A stretch of 64,000 nt of DNA from Hirschia sp964342355 (GCA_964342355.1 CAYFFG010000007.1:62001-126000), one strand, 5' to 3'. Numbered from the stretch's first letter, positions 1 to 9,322 are shown. Notes: a model not told the origin generated them from the letters alone. Numbers and translations are program-made.

Positions 1-204
1 GTCAAAATCTTCAGCAGCGCATTTTTCAAGAGCGTCTTCGATCGTGATCGCACAATCAATCTCCATCGACTCCAGACTAGAGCGCTTAAGTGAAGCGGAC
101 AGCAATGTCAGCACGCTCGGGCTGTCGTCTACAAGCAAAGCTTTGCATGGCGGAATTGAACCCGCATTCGCACATTTCGCGCTTTTTGATTTTGATACTT
201 TCAT
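1..204 (-). CDS. response regulator receiver-domain protein, N-terminal part (cut by window edge)
   Basis: Reading leftward from an ATG at 204 gives 68 codons open to the window edge. After about 20 basic and polar residues comes KALLVDDSPSVLTLLSASLK, the first strand and helix of a CheY-like receiver domain, with the paired aspartates of the acidic pocket at residues 26-27. The phosphorylated aspartate would lie further on, outside the window, so an output domain cannot be judged. It is transcribed away from the TonB receptor gene, and the 650-base gap between them holds its promoter. Three TTAAC motifs lie upstream. Family level is fairly sure; the exact role is unknown. Confidence 0.7.
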   Translation of the reverse strand, partial: MKVSKSKSAKCANAGSIPPCKALLVDDSPSVLTLLSASLKRSSLESMEIDCAITIEDALEKCAAEDFD

Positions 205-862
205 GATCAAGCCCCCAACAGCTAGAGGTAACGGTTGCGCAACTATAGGCTGCAGCGGTTAACGAAGGGTGCACGCGCGTTAACGGTTCGTGCGGTTTTG
301 GCTCGTTGAGTTTTTACGGTGAGTGTTAACAGATCAACAAATTGCATCAATTTTTTGTGTGCAATGTGTGGAAAGCAGTCGTTCGGGTGGTGTGGTCACT
401 GTTGTGGTAACCTGCAAACGACATATTCGAAAGTTGAAAAGCTGCCCCGGTTACGCTCTTAACCCTGACTAGAAATTTAGTGCGAGCCAGCTAAATACTC
501 CCAACATTTTGCGCGTCGAGGCTGCACGCGGTCTTCGCGCCGTTGCTGTCCAAATACCTAACACTGACAAATATTTGGCGATGGCAGGCAGGGGCGTAAT
601 GTCATCTGTTCATTTCACGCATTAAAACAACCAGGAATAGTCGCCTGTCGCTCCGGTTTACGTAGCGTCAGTTATCGCAATTGCGGCAAACCTTCCCCTG
701 GGGAAAGGGTGCGTATCCAAAAAGCAGTTAAAAACATGGCTTTACAGTCTGATATTTACTCGATACTTTAATTCAACGTGTGTTGAAAAAAAAGATAGCA
801 CGGCACACGGCAAGATTGAAACAAGGTGAGTGAGTCGTCTCGTTTGCCTGGGAGGGAAAATT
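205..862. other. long intergenic region between divergent genes
   Basis: No convincing gene was found in these roughly 650 bases; the short open frames here have no family resemblance or ribosome site. The left part carries three TTAAC motifs (259-263, 280-284, 326-330), the half-site of the CtrA box. The right part carries two compact palindromes upstream of the TonB receptor. It presumably contains both divergent promoters. A small RNA cannot be excluded by eye. Confidence 0.5.
676..705. promoter_or_regulatory. two palindromes upstream of TonB receptor gene
   Basis: CGCAATTGCG is a perfect 10-base palindrome at 676-685. TTCCCC-T-GGGGAA at 693-705 is a perfect inverted repeat around one base. 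They sit about 160 bases before the receptor start and resemble operators, but no regulator can be assigned. The TetR-type protein encoded just beyond the receptor is one candidate. Confidence 0.3.
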
Positions 863-3184
863 ATGAAGTTTAATTCCAATTGCCTTGCGGCGATCCTGTG
901 CGCGAGCGCCAGTGTCATCCCGTTCAATGCCTATGCTCAGGAAACTGAAGCGAGCGTGGACGAACCGCGTAAATTTGACGCCATCGTTGTGACAGCGCAG
1001 CGCAGAGAGCAAAACCTTCAGGATGTGCCATTGTCAGTGACGGCTGTGTCCGGGGATGTGCTGGAAGAGATCGGTGTCACTGATCTGACGGAAATTTCTA
1101 AGCTATCGCCAAACGTTACGCTGGAAGTTTCGCGGGGTACGAACACGACTTTGACAGCGTTTATCCGCGGTGTCGGTCAGCAGGACCCAGTGGCTGGTTT
1201 TGAAAGCGGCGTCGGGATTTATCTGGATGATGTTTATCTAAACCGTCCGCAAGGTGCGGTGCTGGATGTGTTCGATGTTGAGCGCATTGAGGTTCTGCGC
1301 GGTCCGCAGGGAACGCTTTATGGCCGCAACACGATTGGTGGCGCCGTCAAATACGTGACAAAACCACTCGCAGATGTGCCGACGGTTACAGCCAAAGGTG
1401 CAATTGGTTCATTCAACCAACGCGAGGCAATCGTCACTGGTTCAGTGCCCGTCAGCGAAAACTTCCGTCTTGGAGCAGGTGTCGCTCGCTTGTTACGTGA
1501 CGGATATGGCTCAAACCTCAATAACGGTCAGGATAATTACGACAAAGACGTCTTGTCCGCGCGGGTTTCGGCTGAATTGAATGCGACGCCAAATCTGCTG
1601 TTTAAGCTGTCTGCTGACTACACCGAAGACAAATCCAACGCGCGTCAGGGGCACCGCCTCATTCCGGGCCAGCTCTCAGGCGCGCCGGTTCTGGGGGATG
1701 TGTTTGACACACGCGCAGGTCTGAACGTTGTTGAGCAAAACGTTGAGGCGTTCGGCGGGTCTTTTGTGACTGAGTGGACTGTAAACGACAGCATCACGAT
1801 CAAAAACATTCTTGCTTATCGCGAAGATGAATCGACATCTCCGATCGACTTTGACAGCTTGCCGTCTGGCGACCTGGATGTGCCTGCGATTTACGAGAAT
1901 GATCAGCTCTCTAACGAGCTGCAGCTTTTGTACTCGGGCGACCGCCTGAACGGGATTGTCGGTGTTTATTACCTCGATGCGAACGCTTCGACCGTATTTG
2001 ATGTGCTGCTTGAAAATACTGGCGCGCTCATCAGTTTGCCGGGATTGAACGCTCAAACATTTGGTGACGTGAACACGGAAACTTACTCGATTTACGGTGA
2101 CTTTACCTACGACGTCACGAACCAGTTATCTGTTGCCTTGGGCGGACGTTTCACACATGACGAGCGTACGTCACAGGTTCTGCGTAGAACCTATGTTGGC
2201 GGCTTTTCCGAGTTCTTCAACGGAGACGGAGTTGTTATCGCTACGACTTCTGACTTTAACGGATCAAACGACTGGGATGATTTCTCACCACGTGTATCGG
2301 TAAGTTATAAGCCGGTAGACGAGCACAATCTCTACTTCACTTATTCTCAGGGCTTTAAAGGGGGCGGTTTCGACCCACGTGGTCAGACCTCCGCTGCGCC
2401 AGACCAAGACCAGGACGGCATCGTCACAGATGCGGAAATCTTCGACTTCATGGCGTTTGACCCTGAAGAAGTAGACTCCTTTGAAGTTGGTCTGAAATCG
2501 AGCTGGGGTGACGGGCTTGTCAGCACCAATTTAGCTGTGTTCACGATGGATTACTCTGACGTCCAAGTGCCTGGCTCCATCGGTGTGGACACAGATGACG
2601 ACGGTATCAATGACACTTTCACGGGCGTGACCACGAACGCGGGTGCGGCGACCGTTAGCGGTATTGAATTCGAGATGCTGGCAACCGTTGCGGAAGACCT
2701 GTTTAATACTGGCGACGTTTTATCAACGGCAATTTCAGCTGGTTACATCGATGCAGAGTATGACGAGTATATCGTCAATGATGTTGATGTTGCTGACGAG
2801 CGCGTGTTCCAGAACACTCCCGACTGGACTGCTTCAGGTGTATTCAACTACGAAACGCCAGTTGGAGATGGTCGCCTGAACGCAAACACGACGATCTCTT
2901 ACAAAGGTGACTCGAGCCAGTTTGAAGCGCCAAACCCGTTTCTTGACCAAGACGCTTACACACTCGTCGATATGAGCCTGATCTATACCTTGCCAGGGGA
3001 TCAGTGGACGGTTGGTTTCCACGGGAAAAACCTGACTGACGAGCGATACAAAGTGGCTGGTTATAACTTTGTGACTGTCAACAATGATGGCTCTTTCACA
3101 CCGACGCTCGGTTTGGAAGGAACGTTGACAGCCTTCTATGGGGCCCCGCGCACATTCACGATGAGTGTGGGTTATAAATACTAG
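863..3184 (+). CDS. TonB-dependent outer membrane receptor
   Basis: A 773-residue outer membrane active transporter that would import a ligand using TonB-ExbBD energy. The signal peptide is residues 1 to about 26, ending AYAQ. A TonB box (DAIVVTA) follows near residue 39, then a plug domain with the usual YLDDVYLNR and ERIEVLRGPQGTLYGRNT segments. The 22-strand barrel ends in an aromatic residue (VGYKY). The ATG at 863 was chosen over a GTG at 830 because a GGAGG site sits seven bases before it and the signal peptide begins there. The substrate is unknown. Neighbouring TetR, hydrolase, MFS and CoA-transferase genes suggest an organic carbon source rather than a plain iron chelate; this is inference. 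Confidence 0.92.
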   Translation: MKFNSNCLAAILCASASVIPFNAYAQETEASVDEPRKFDAIVVTAQRREQNLQDVPLSVTAVSGDVLEEIGVTDLTEISKLSPNVTLEVSRGTNTTLTAFIRGVGQQDPVAGFESGVGIYLDDVYLNRPQGAVLDVFDVERIEVLRGPQGTLYGRNTIGGAVKYVTKPLADVPTVTAKGAIGSFNQREAIVTGSVPVSENFRLGAGVARLLRDGYGSNLNNGQDNYDKDVLSARVSAELNATPNLLFKLSADYTEDKSNARQGHRLIPGQLSGAPVLGDVFDTRAGLNVVEQNVEAFGGSFVTEWTVNDSITIKNILAYREDESTSPIDFDSLPSGDLDVPAIYENDQLSNELQLLYSGDRLNGIVGVYYLDANASTVFDVLLENTGALISLPGLNAQTFGDVNTETYSIYGDFTYDVTNQLSVALGGRFTHDERTSQVLRRTYVGGFSEFFNGDGVVIATTSDFNGSNDWDDFSPRVSVSYKPVDEHNLYFTYSQGFKGGGFDPRGQTSAAPDQDQDGIVTDAEIFDFMAFDPEEVDSFEVGLKSSWGDGLVSTNLAVFTMDYSDVQVPGSIGVDTDDDGINDTFTGVTTNAGAATVSGIEFEMLATVAEDLFNTGDVLSTAISAGYIDAEYDEYIVNDVDVADERVFQNTPDWTASGVFNYETPVGDGRLNANTTISYKGDSSQFEAPNPFLDQDAYTLVDMSLIYTLPGDQWTVGFHGKNLTDERYKVAGYNFVTVNNDGSFTPTLGLEGTLTAFYGAPRTFTMSVGYKY

Positions 3185-3201
3185 GGGCGAGCTGAAACTG
3201 G

Positions 3202-3232
3202 CGGCGGCGTTTGTCGCCGCCGATTTCTTCTT
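3202..3232 (+). terminator. rho-independent terminator after TonB receptor
   Basis: An 8-bp perfect stem CGGCGGCG/CGCCGCCG closes a five-base loop and is followed by ATTTCTTCTT. It lies 18 bases after the receptor stop and just before the 3' end of the convergent TetR gene. Confidence 0.7.
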
Positions 3233-3238
3233 AATCGT

Positions 3239-3919
3239 TTATGTGTCTGCTTTTTCACACGCGGCCAGAAACCCCGCCGTGCAGAAGTCGATCATGGTGT
3301 CGCAACCAGATTCCAAGTCCGTGGACCTGAGCTTTCCATGAGAAAGTCGATCCAGACGGCCTGTTTGTGCAAACGCCAGTGTCAGGGAGCCTGAAAGGCA
3401 TTGATAGCTCCAGAATATATCCTTGTCCGAAGCGTTGGGCATAGAAGTGCGCAGGGCGCTGAGGAAACGCTCCACCATCGGGTCGAAGAACTCAGACATG
3501 AGTTTGCCGCCCCATTCGGTCGAGTTGTTCACGTAAGCGACGAGCGCATAATAATGTTTCCAGCCGGAATCTTTGATGTGGCGTCCGGTGAGGATAGGAC
3601 GCAGATACGCATCCATGATGGCATGTACGCTCGGCGGATTAGGCGCAGACGCGGCGATGGCTTTGTCCAAAGCATCAAGGCGCCATTCATTCAAAAGCTG
3701 CGCACGACGCAGAAAAGCGGCTTCAAACACTTTGGGTTTGCGACCAAAATAATAGTTCGGCAACGCAAGGTCGACATCCGCTTCGCGCGCAATTTCGCGC
3801 AGGCTCACTGCGTCATAACCCTTTTGAGAAAAGAGTTTTTCCGCCGCGTTCAGAATGCGCGTGCGACGGCTCACCTTGCCGGTGTCAGTTGTATTTCCGG
3901 TGTCAGAAGCATCTGTCAT
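3239..3919 (-). CDS. TetR/AcrR family transcriptional regulator
   Basis: About 226 residues from the chosen start. The N-terminal helix-turn-helix unit is clear: SRRTRILNAAEKLFSQKGYD, then VSLREIAREADV and NYYFGRKPKVFEAAF. The rest is an all-helical ligand and dimer domain; its C-terminal part fits the YfiR/CerR-like style of TetR proteins only loosely. The frame is open to 4024, but that start would leave just 20 bases to the divergent hydrolase gene. The ATG at 3919 gives a normal family length and a 125-base promoter region. Neither start has a clear Shine-Dalgarno site. Placement between the TonB receptor and the hydrolase-MFS pair suggests it represses one or both; the inducer is unknown. 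Confidence 0.82.
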   Translation of the reverse strand: MTDASDTGNTTDTGKVSRRTRILNAAEKLFSQKGYDAVSLREIAREADVDLALPNYYFGRKPKVFEAAFLRRAQLLNEWRLDALDKAIAASAPNPPSVHAIMDAYLRPILTGRHIKDSGWKHYYALVAYVNNSTEWGGKLMSEFFDPMVERFLSALRTSMPNASDKDIFWSYQCLSGSLTLAFAQTGRLDRLSHGKLRSTDLESGCDTMIDFCTAGFLAACEKADT

Positions 3920-4044
3920 GCAGTCTTGCATAGGCTGGTTGACGCAAAACGCCAAGCCCAGCGTCCTTTCTTGGTAAATGTTGTCGGAATGGGGACAGGC
4001 CGCCACACTGTTACCGAGACGCATGCAGGAAAGGGTGTTTAATC

Positions 4045-4914
4045 ATGTTGACTAAAGAGATCGAGTTTACAGCTGAAGATGGGCTGAGGTTATTTGCCAA
4101 GTCGTATGGTCCGCAAGACGCTAGTTTGACCGTGGTGTGCCTGCATGGATTGACCCGCAATCACAAAGACTTTGAGCCCATGATTGAGGCGCTGGGCGAC
4201 AAATGCCGTTTTATTGCCTGGGACACGCGCGGCCGCGGGAAGTCGGAGCGAGACCCAAAAGCGGAGAACTATCTCAACACAACGTATGCGCGTGATGTGA
4301 TCTCTATGCTCGACCATCTGGGACTCGATAAGGTGGCGCTGATCGGAACGTCGATGGGCGGCCTGATTTCCATGATCCTGATGGCGATGATCCCGGAACG
4401 CATTCTCGGTGTGATCTTAAACGACATCGGTCCCAAGCTGGAACAGGAAGGAATTGATCGCATCGGCGGGTATGTTGGTGATATTAAGCCGTTTGACAGT
4501 TTTGAAGAGGTGGCCACGAGATTAGAAGCGGTCCACAAAGAAGCGCACCCGACATTCTCGCAGGAAGACTGGCTGGGATTTGCGAAACGAACCTTCACCC
4601 AGCGGCCTGATGGCAAATTTATAGCGGATTATGATCCGGCGATCGCCGATAGTCTCAAAGCTGTGAAGGTTGACGATGAAGGCACAAAAGCTGCCTGGGA
4701 ATTGTTCGATCACATGAAGCAGGCGCCGCTGCTGATTATTCCTGGAGCGCTCTCCAACCTCTTAAAAGTTGAAACAGCACATGAAATGGCACGGCGTCAT
4801 GGCGATGCGGATGTCGCCGTTGTGCCTAACGTCGGGCATGCGCCGCTGCTCAACGAAACTGAAGCTATTGCGGCGATTAGCCGATTTCTAACACGACTGG
4901 ATCCTGGAAAATGA
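4045..4914 (+). CDS. alpha/beta-fold hydrolase
   Basis: A 289-residue cytoplasmic hydrolase, without signal peptide, likely acting on an ester, lactone or similar small substrate. The oxyanion-hole HG is at 34-35 (CLHGLTRNH). The nucleophile elbow is GTSMGG with Ser103, and the catalytic histidine is in NVGHAPLLNE (about His265). It resembles the epoxide hydrolase/haloperoxidase/lactonase branch of the alpha/beta superfamily, but the specific reaction is not readable. An AGGAAAGG site precedes the ATG. Its stop overlaps the start of the MFS gene by four bases, so the two are translationally coupled: import through the transporter followed by hydrolysis is a reasonable inference. Confidence 0.88.
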   Translation: MLTKEIEFTAEDGLRLFAKSYGPQDASLTVVCLHGLTRNHKDFEPMIEALGDKCRFIAWDTRGRGKSERDPKAENYLNTTYARDVISMLDHLGLDKVALIGTSMGGLISMILMAMIPERILGVILNDIGPKLEQEGIDRIGGYVGDIKPFDSFEEVATRLEAVHKEAHPTFSQEDWLGFAKRTFTQRPDGKFIADYDPAIADSLKAVKVDDEGTKAAWELFDHMKQAPLLIIPGALSNLLKVETAHEMARRHGDADVAVVPNVGHAPLLNETEAIAAISRFLTRLDPGK

Positions 4915-6197
4915 CAGTAGTATCAACGCCATCCGTTGTGCCCGCTGCGGGGCGGGCTTATGTGCTCGCGCTCCTCACATTGGTTTACACATTCAACCAT
5001 GTAGACCGTCAGATATTGGTGACGCTGCTTGAGCCAATCAAAGCCGATCTGAATCTAAAGGACAGTCAGTTGGGCTTGCTTACAGGGCTGGCGTTTGCTG
5101 CGTTTTATGCGACGTTGGGCATTCCAGTCGCTATGTGGGCGGACAGAGGTAATCGCCGCAATATCATCGCTTTAGCGCTAGCTGTGTGGTCAGGGATGAC
5201 TGCGATTTCGGGCTTTGCGCAGAACTTCTTTCATCTGTTGCTAGCGCGCATGGGCGTTGGCGTGGGTGAAGCTGGTGGCACGCCTCCCGCCACCAGCATG
5301 ATTGCAGACCTTTATGCGCCGCATGAGCGCGCGCGCGCATTGGGTATTTACACGACTGGTATCGGTCTTGGCATTATGATCGGTTATGTGCTGGCGGCTT
5401 ATGTTTACCAGCATTTTGGATGGCGCGTTGCGTTCTTTGTGGCTGGTCTGCCTGGGTTGTTGTTGGCTTTATTGGTGCGTTTTACGATCAAGGAACCTGC
5501 TCGCGGGCATTCTGAATCACGCGCTGCCAGCGAAGAAGCGCCATCTCTTGGCGAAACTTTGAAGTTTCTCCTCACACAACAGTCATTCCTTTGGTTGCTG
5601 GCTGGGTGTTTGATGGTGTGTATTTCCGCAAACGCCTTTGTGGCCTTTACGTCTAGCCATCTACAGCGTGCATATGGGTTGACCCTTGTTGATGTGTCTC
5701 TCCCATTGGGTGTTCTTATTGGTGTTGTGGGTGGTGTTGGGGCTGTTGTTCTGGGAGCTGTTTGTGATCGGTTATCTTCAAAGGACTTGCGCTGGCGGCC
5801 GTGGATGATTGCAGCTTGTTCTGCATTCGCGCTGCCATTTATGTGGTTCTTTCTTAACGCACCCGATGTGAACCAGGCATACCTTTGGTATGCGCCACCA
5901 AGTTTTGTCGGCCTAATTTACGCCAGCATTGCCTACACTGCAGCTCAGGAGTTAGCGCCGCTTCGCATGCGTGCGTTCGCATCCGCTTTCACCTTGTTCT
6001 GTTTGACACTCATCGGCATCGGATGTGGCCCATGGATCGCAGGTGTTTTGTCAGACTATTTTGACGCACAAGGTGTTGCTTTGCCGCTAGCGCAGTCTCT
6101 CAAATGGATTCTACTTTTCAATGCGGCGAGCATCTTTTTCCTTGTTATCGCGGGTGGCAAATACCGTGAAGACGTAAAGCGCGCAGCAGCTGTTTGA
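4911..6197 (+). CDS. MFS transporter, spinster-like
   Basis: A 428-residue inner-membrane transporter with about 12 hydrophobic helices. The start HVDRQILVTLLEPIKADL followed by DSQLGLLTGLAFAAFY is characteristic of the spinster-type major facilitator subfamily, common in alphaproteobacteria and sphingomonads. The loop signature between helices 2 and 3 (WADRGNRRNIIA) is present. The ATGA overlap with the hydrolase gene means one transcript. The next gene, the CoA transferase, is convergent and only five bases away, leaving no room for a separate terminator. The substrate is unknown; the context suggests the hydrolase substrate or product. Confidence 0.88.
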   Translation: MTVVSTPSVVPAAGRAYVLALLTLVYTFNHVDRQILVTLLEPIKADLNLKDSQLGLLTGLAFAAFYATLGIPVAMWADRGNRRNIIALALAVWSGMTAISGFAQNFFHLLLARMGVGVGEAGGTPPATSMIADLYAPHERARALGIYTTGIGLGIMIGYVLAAYVYQHFGWRVAFFVAGLPGLLLALLVRFTIKEPARGHSESRAASEEAPSLGETLKFLLTQQSFLWLLAGCLMVCISANAFVAFTSSHLQRAYGLTLVDVSLPLGVLIGVVGGVGAVVLGAVCDRLSSKDLRWRPWMIAACSAFALPFMWFFLNAPDVNQAYLWYAPPSFVGLIYASIAYTAAQELAPLRMRAFASAFTLFCLTLIGIGCGPWIAGVLSDYFDAQGVALPLAQSLKWILLFNAASIFFLVIAGGKYREDVKRAAAV

Positions 6198-6202
6198 ACG
6201 AC

Positions 6203-7369
6203 TTAACGAGGAAGCCAGTTGGCGTCTTCATCTTCTCCAAGGCGTGGCGAGGACTTGGTCGTCGCCATGCGCTGGCCGTCCATGACGATGGGTGAAGCCA
6301 CGCCAGGCACCTCAATTTCTGTGTCCTGGGCGTTGAGTTGCATGCCGCGAAAGACAATTTGCGGATCGCTGAATACCTCATCAATCCGATTAACCGGACC
6401 TACCGGCACACTGGCCGTATCCAAAGCTGCGCGAAGGGAAGCTGATGTGTGTTCGCGTGTCTTCGCTTCGATTAATGGAATGAGCTCTTTGCGATTTGTG
6501 ACACGCGCCGGGTTGGTGGAAAAACGTTTGTCATTTGCAAGCTCTTTGCAATCGAGCACATCGCACAACGCAGCGAATTGTCGATCATTGCCCACTGCGA
6601 TAATTACGTCGCCGTCGGCTGTCTGAAAGCTCTGGTAGGGGGCAAGGTTCATGTGACCATTGCCCATTCTGTGCGGAACATTGCCGCTGACCATCCAGTT
6701 AAGCGCCTGATTGCCCAACACGCCGACCATGGAATCTAAGAGGGCCATGTCAATGTGCGTTCCTTCACCGGTGACATGACGGCGGTTAAGAGCGGCAAGC
6801 ACACCGACTGCTGAATAAACGCCGGTGAAAAGGTCAGCATAAGCAACGCCGCCCTTTTGAGGCGGACCGTCAGGTTCGCCTGTGATGGACATCATCCCGC
6901 CCATGCCTTGGATAATAAAGTCATATCCAGGCTTTTGCGCATAAGGACCGGTTTGTCCAAACCCAGTGACTGAGCAGTAGATGAGGCGAGAGTTGATGGC
7001 TTTTAAGCTATCATAATCGAGCCCGTATTTTTTAAGGCCGCCGACTTTGTAGTTTTCCAATACCACATCGGCGTTTTTGACCAGCTCTTTGATTTTTGCC
7101 TGGCCCTCAATACTGGAAATGTCGATTGCGATTGAGCGTTTTCCGCGATTGCAGCTGTGGTAGTACGCGGCGCCAAGGTTATCACCCTCTGGCGTTTCCA
7201 CAAAAGGAGGGCCCCAGAAACGCGTGTCATCGCCGGTTTCTGGACGTTCAACCTTAATGACGTCTGCGCCGAGGTCCGCCATGATTTGACCAGCCCAGGG
7301 TCCAGCCAGAATACGCGCAAGCTCAAGGACGCGAACGCCTTTTAAAGGTGCGTTAGCTGGTGTTGTCAT
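6203..7369 (-). CDS. CaiB/BaiF family (class III) CoA transferase
   Basis: A 388-residue enzyme of the family that moves CoA between carboxylic acids through a mixed anhydride on an aspartate. The family start GVRVLELARILAGPWAGQ and KVERPETGD are clear. The catalytic aspartate is probably Asp179 in YADLFTG, and the glycine-rich GMGGMMSITGEPDGPP follows the expected fold. Length is normal. It lies opposite the hydrolase-MFS pair and is divergent from a small membrane-protein gene. Within this block it would activate an acid released by the hydrolase, or one imported, for further breakdown. Substrate specificity cannot be told from sequence in this family. Confidence 0.9.
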   Translation of the reverse strand: MTTPANAPLKGVRVLELARILAGPWAGQIMADLGADVIKVERPETGDDTRFWGPPFVETPEGDNLGAAYYHSCNRGKRSIAIDISSIEGQAKIKELVKNADVVLENYKVGGLKKYGLDYDSLKAINSRLIYCSVTGFGQTGPYAQKPGYDFIIQGMGGMMSITGEPDGPPQKGGVAYADLFTGVYSAVGVLAALNRRHVTGEGTHIDMALLDSMVGVLGNQALNWMVSGNVPHRMGNGHMNLAPYQSFQTADGDVIIAVGNDRQFAALCDVLDCKELANDKRFSTNPARVTNRKELIPLIEAKTREHTSASLRAALDTASVPVGPVNRIDEVFSDPQIVFRGMQLNAQDTEIEVPGVASPIVMDGQRMATTKSSPRLGEDEDANWLPR

Positions 7370-7474
7370 GGTTGTTTGTCCCTAAGTTTTTCGTTTTATG
7401 GAGATGCGTTGCAGGGAAAAGCTGACTATGCAAGGTGTAACCGGATCAAACGAACAAAGACCAGCGAGACCAAC

Positions 7475-7678
7475 ATGTCCAAGTCACAGAAATTCGTTCT
7501 GACACCAATGCAGGAAGGTTTGGTTGGCGCCAGTATTGGCCTGATTATTGGCATAATTCTTTTGTTGGTGGGGGTGTTATCTCACCCTGGAGCAGCAACG
7601 GGAGTGGCTTTGGGGATGGGAATTGCCAGCTGGATCAATGCGAAACGCCGTGCTGACAAACCAACCGACGAAGAATAA
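7475..7678 (+). CDS. small membrane protein of unknown function
   Basis: A 67-residue protein with a short basic N-terminus (MSKSQKFVLTPMQE), two closely spaced hydrophobic stretches (about residues 14-33 and 38-55) and a charged tail ending TDEE. The frame is open further upstream to 7376, but the ATG at 7475 begins a compact protein, and the extra upstream residues look non-coding. It ends two bases before the convergent ErpA-like gene. I do not recognise a family. The composition is that of a two-helix hairpin inner-membrane protein. Confidence 0.6.
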   Translation: MSKSQKFVLTPMQEGLVGASIGLIIGIILLLVGVLSHPGAATGVALGMGIASWINAKRRADKPTDEE

Positions 7679-7680
7679 TT

Positions 7681-8016
7681 CTAGACAGAAAAACTCGTTC
7701 CGCAGCCGCAAGACGCTGTTGCGTTTGGATTCTTGATCTTGAATGACGCGCCGATCAGTTCGTCGACAAAATCAATCTCAGAACCTTCCATAAAAGGAAT
7801 GCTGGTTTCGTCGATCACGACCTGTGCGCCGTCTCGCTCGATCAGAATGTCATCATCATTTACAGCGTCGGCAAAATCGAACACGTACGAAAAGCCTGAA
7901 CAGCCGCCGCCTTTGACACCGACACGCAACATGCTCGCAGATGCTTGCTCAGCCAGTATCTCTTTGATACGCGCGGCGGCTGAGGCGCTGATGGACACAG
8001 ATGTTGTTGCGGTCAT
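7681..8016 (-). CDS. erpA: iron-sulfur cluster insertion protein, ErpA/HesB type
   Basis: A 111-residue A-type Fe-S carrier that hands clusters to apoproteins. The three conserved cysteines are Cys39 in GGGCSGF and Cys103/Cys105 in the C-terminal CGCG motif. The ATG at 8016 was chosen because the 13 residues encoded upstream (from 8055) are not family-like. The gene is divergent from dgt, a pairing common in alphaproteobacteria. IscA is the main alternative name; the distinction by sequence alone is soft, but the dgt neighbourhood favours ErpA. Confidence 0.88.
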   Translation of the reverse strand: MTATTSVSISASAAARIKEILAEQASASMLRVGVKGGGCSGFSYVFDFADAVNDDDILIERDGAQVVIDETSIPFMEGSEIDFVDELIGASFKIKNPNATASCGCGTSFSV

Positions 8017-8131
8017 AATCGTCTCGTTCGTTAAGAATCCTAGTAGGAATACCATATAGTCAGCCCATGAACATAATTCACGCTCGCTTTGTGTGAAAAT
8101 CTTTGAAGGGCATGAAGGAAAATTACCGAAG

Positions 8132-9322
8132 ATGGCTGAAACATTTGTTCCTCCGTCGCGCGCAGCTTTTGCAAGCGATCCATTAAAAACGCGTGGGCGG
8201 GTCTTTGAGGAAGCGCCATCGGCGACGCGGACCTGTTTTCAACGTGACCGGGACCGTATTATCCATTCATCCGCTTTCCGGCGGCTGAAGCAGAAGACAC
8301 AGGTTTTTGTCGCTCATGAGGGTGACTTTTACCGCACGCGCCTGACGCACTCCCTTGAAGTTGCGCAAATTGCACGTTCGGTCGCGCGCTCGCTTGGGTT
8401 GGATGAGGATCTTGCTGAAGCGCTCGCGCTCGCTCACGATATGGGCCATCCCCCTTTTGGTCATGCTGGTGAAGACGAACTTGATGACTGCATGTCCGAA
8501 TTTCTTGGTTTTGATCATAATGCACAGACTTTGCGTGTCGTCACGAAACTGGAAAAGCGCTATCCAACTTTTGATGGCCTCAATCTGTCCTGGGAAACCC
8601 TGGAAGGGCTGATCAAGCATAATGGTCCATTGCTGAGCGATGGGGCGAGCGTGGAAACTCTGCCTCAGGCGTTTCGGGATTTCCCACAGCTGGAGACACT
8701 TGATCTACACACTTTTGCCGGACCGGAAGCTCAGGTTGCGGCCTTAGCTGACGATATTGCGTATAATAATCACGATATTGATGATGGGATCGCGGCAGGT
8801 TTGTTCACCATTGAAGATATCAGCGAAGTGCCGCTGGTTGGAGACGTGTTCAAAAAAGTACGTAAGGATTATGAGTTTCTGCCTCAAAAATTGGTCGTTG
8901 CAGAAGCCGTGCGTCGGTTGATCGGTTTGTGGATTGAGGACCTTTATAAAGAAACTCGCCGCCGCATCAAAAAGCACAATCCTGAATCAGCTGAAGAAGT
9001 GCGTAATCTTGATGAGCCGATCGTGGCGTTCTCAGAAACGCTGGATAAAAAACAGGCGGTGCTGCGCGCCTTCCTGTACGAGCATATGTATAAACACTAT
9101 AAGGTGAATCGCATGCGTTCGCAGGCTCGGCGCATTTTGCGGGACCTGTTCCAGCTGTTTTTGAAAGAACCAAACACTTTACCGCCTCCGTGGCGTCAAG
9201 ACGCTGAACAAACATCTGGCGACAGGCGAGCGCGCATTGTGTGCGATTATATTGCAGGCATGACAGACAATTTCGCAATTGAAGAACATCGCAGACTTTT
9301 TAACCTTGATGCCATGATCTGA
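8132..9322 (+). CDS. dgt: deoxyguanosinetriphosphate triphosphohydrolase-like protein
   Basis: A 396-residue HD-domain enzyme that cleaves dNTPs (classically dGTP) to the nucleoside and tripolyphosphate. It starts with the alphaproteobacterial form FASDPLKTRGR and FQRDRDRIIHSSAFRRLKQK. Metal and catalytic residues are His73 (RLTHSLEV), His102-Asp103 and the following histidines in AHDMGHPPFGH. The ATG at 8132 was preferred to a GTG at 8093, which has no ribosome site. Length matches the short dGTPase class. In many relatives argS follows dgt; here the SPOR gene comes next. It is probably the first gene of the run that reaches scpB. Confidence 0.92.
   Translation: MAETFVPPSRAAFASDPLKTRGRVFEEAPSATRTCFQRDRDRIIHSSAFRRLKQKTQVFVAHEGDFYRTRLTHSLEVAQIARSVARSLGLDEDLAEALALAHDMGHPPFGHAGEDELDDCMSEFLGFDHNAQTLRVVTKLEKRYPTFDGLNLSWETLEGLIKHNGPLLSDGASVETLPQAFRDFPQLETLDLHTFAGPEAQVAALADDIAYNNHDIDDGIAAGLFTIEDISEVPLVGDVFKKVRKDYEFLPQKLVVAEAVRRLIGLWIEDLYKETRRRIKKHNPESAEEVRNLDEPIVAFSETLDKKQAVLRAFLYEHMYKHYKVNRMRSQARRILRDLFQLFLKEPNTLPPPWRQDAEQTSGDRRARIVCDYIAGMTDNFAIEEHRRLFNLDAMI

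Noticed and set aside
1676..2056. 126-codon minus-strand frame
   Set aside because: Antisense to the TonB receptor barrel, with no start signals.
3401..4042. 213-codon plus-strand frame
   Set aside because: Lies fully opposite the TetR-type gene, whose helix-turn-helix is unmistakable; the product has no family resemblance.
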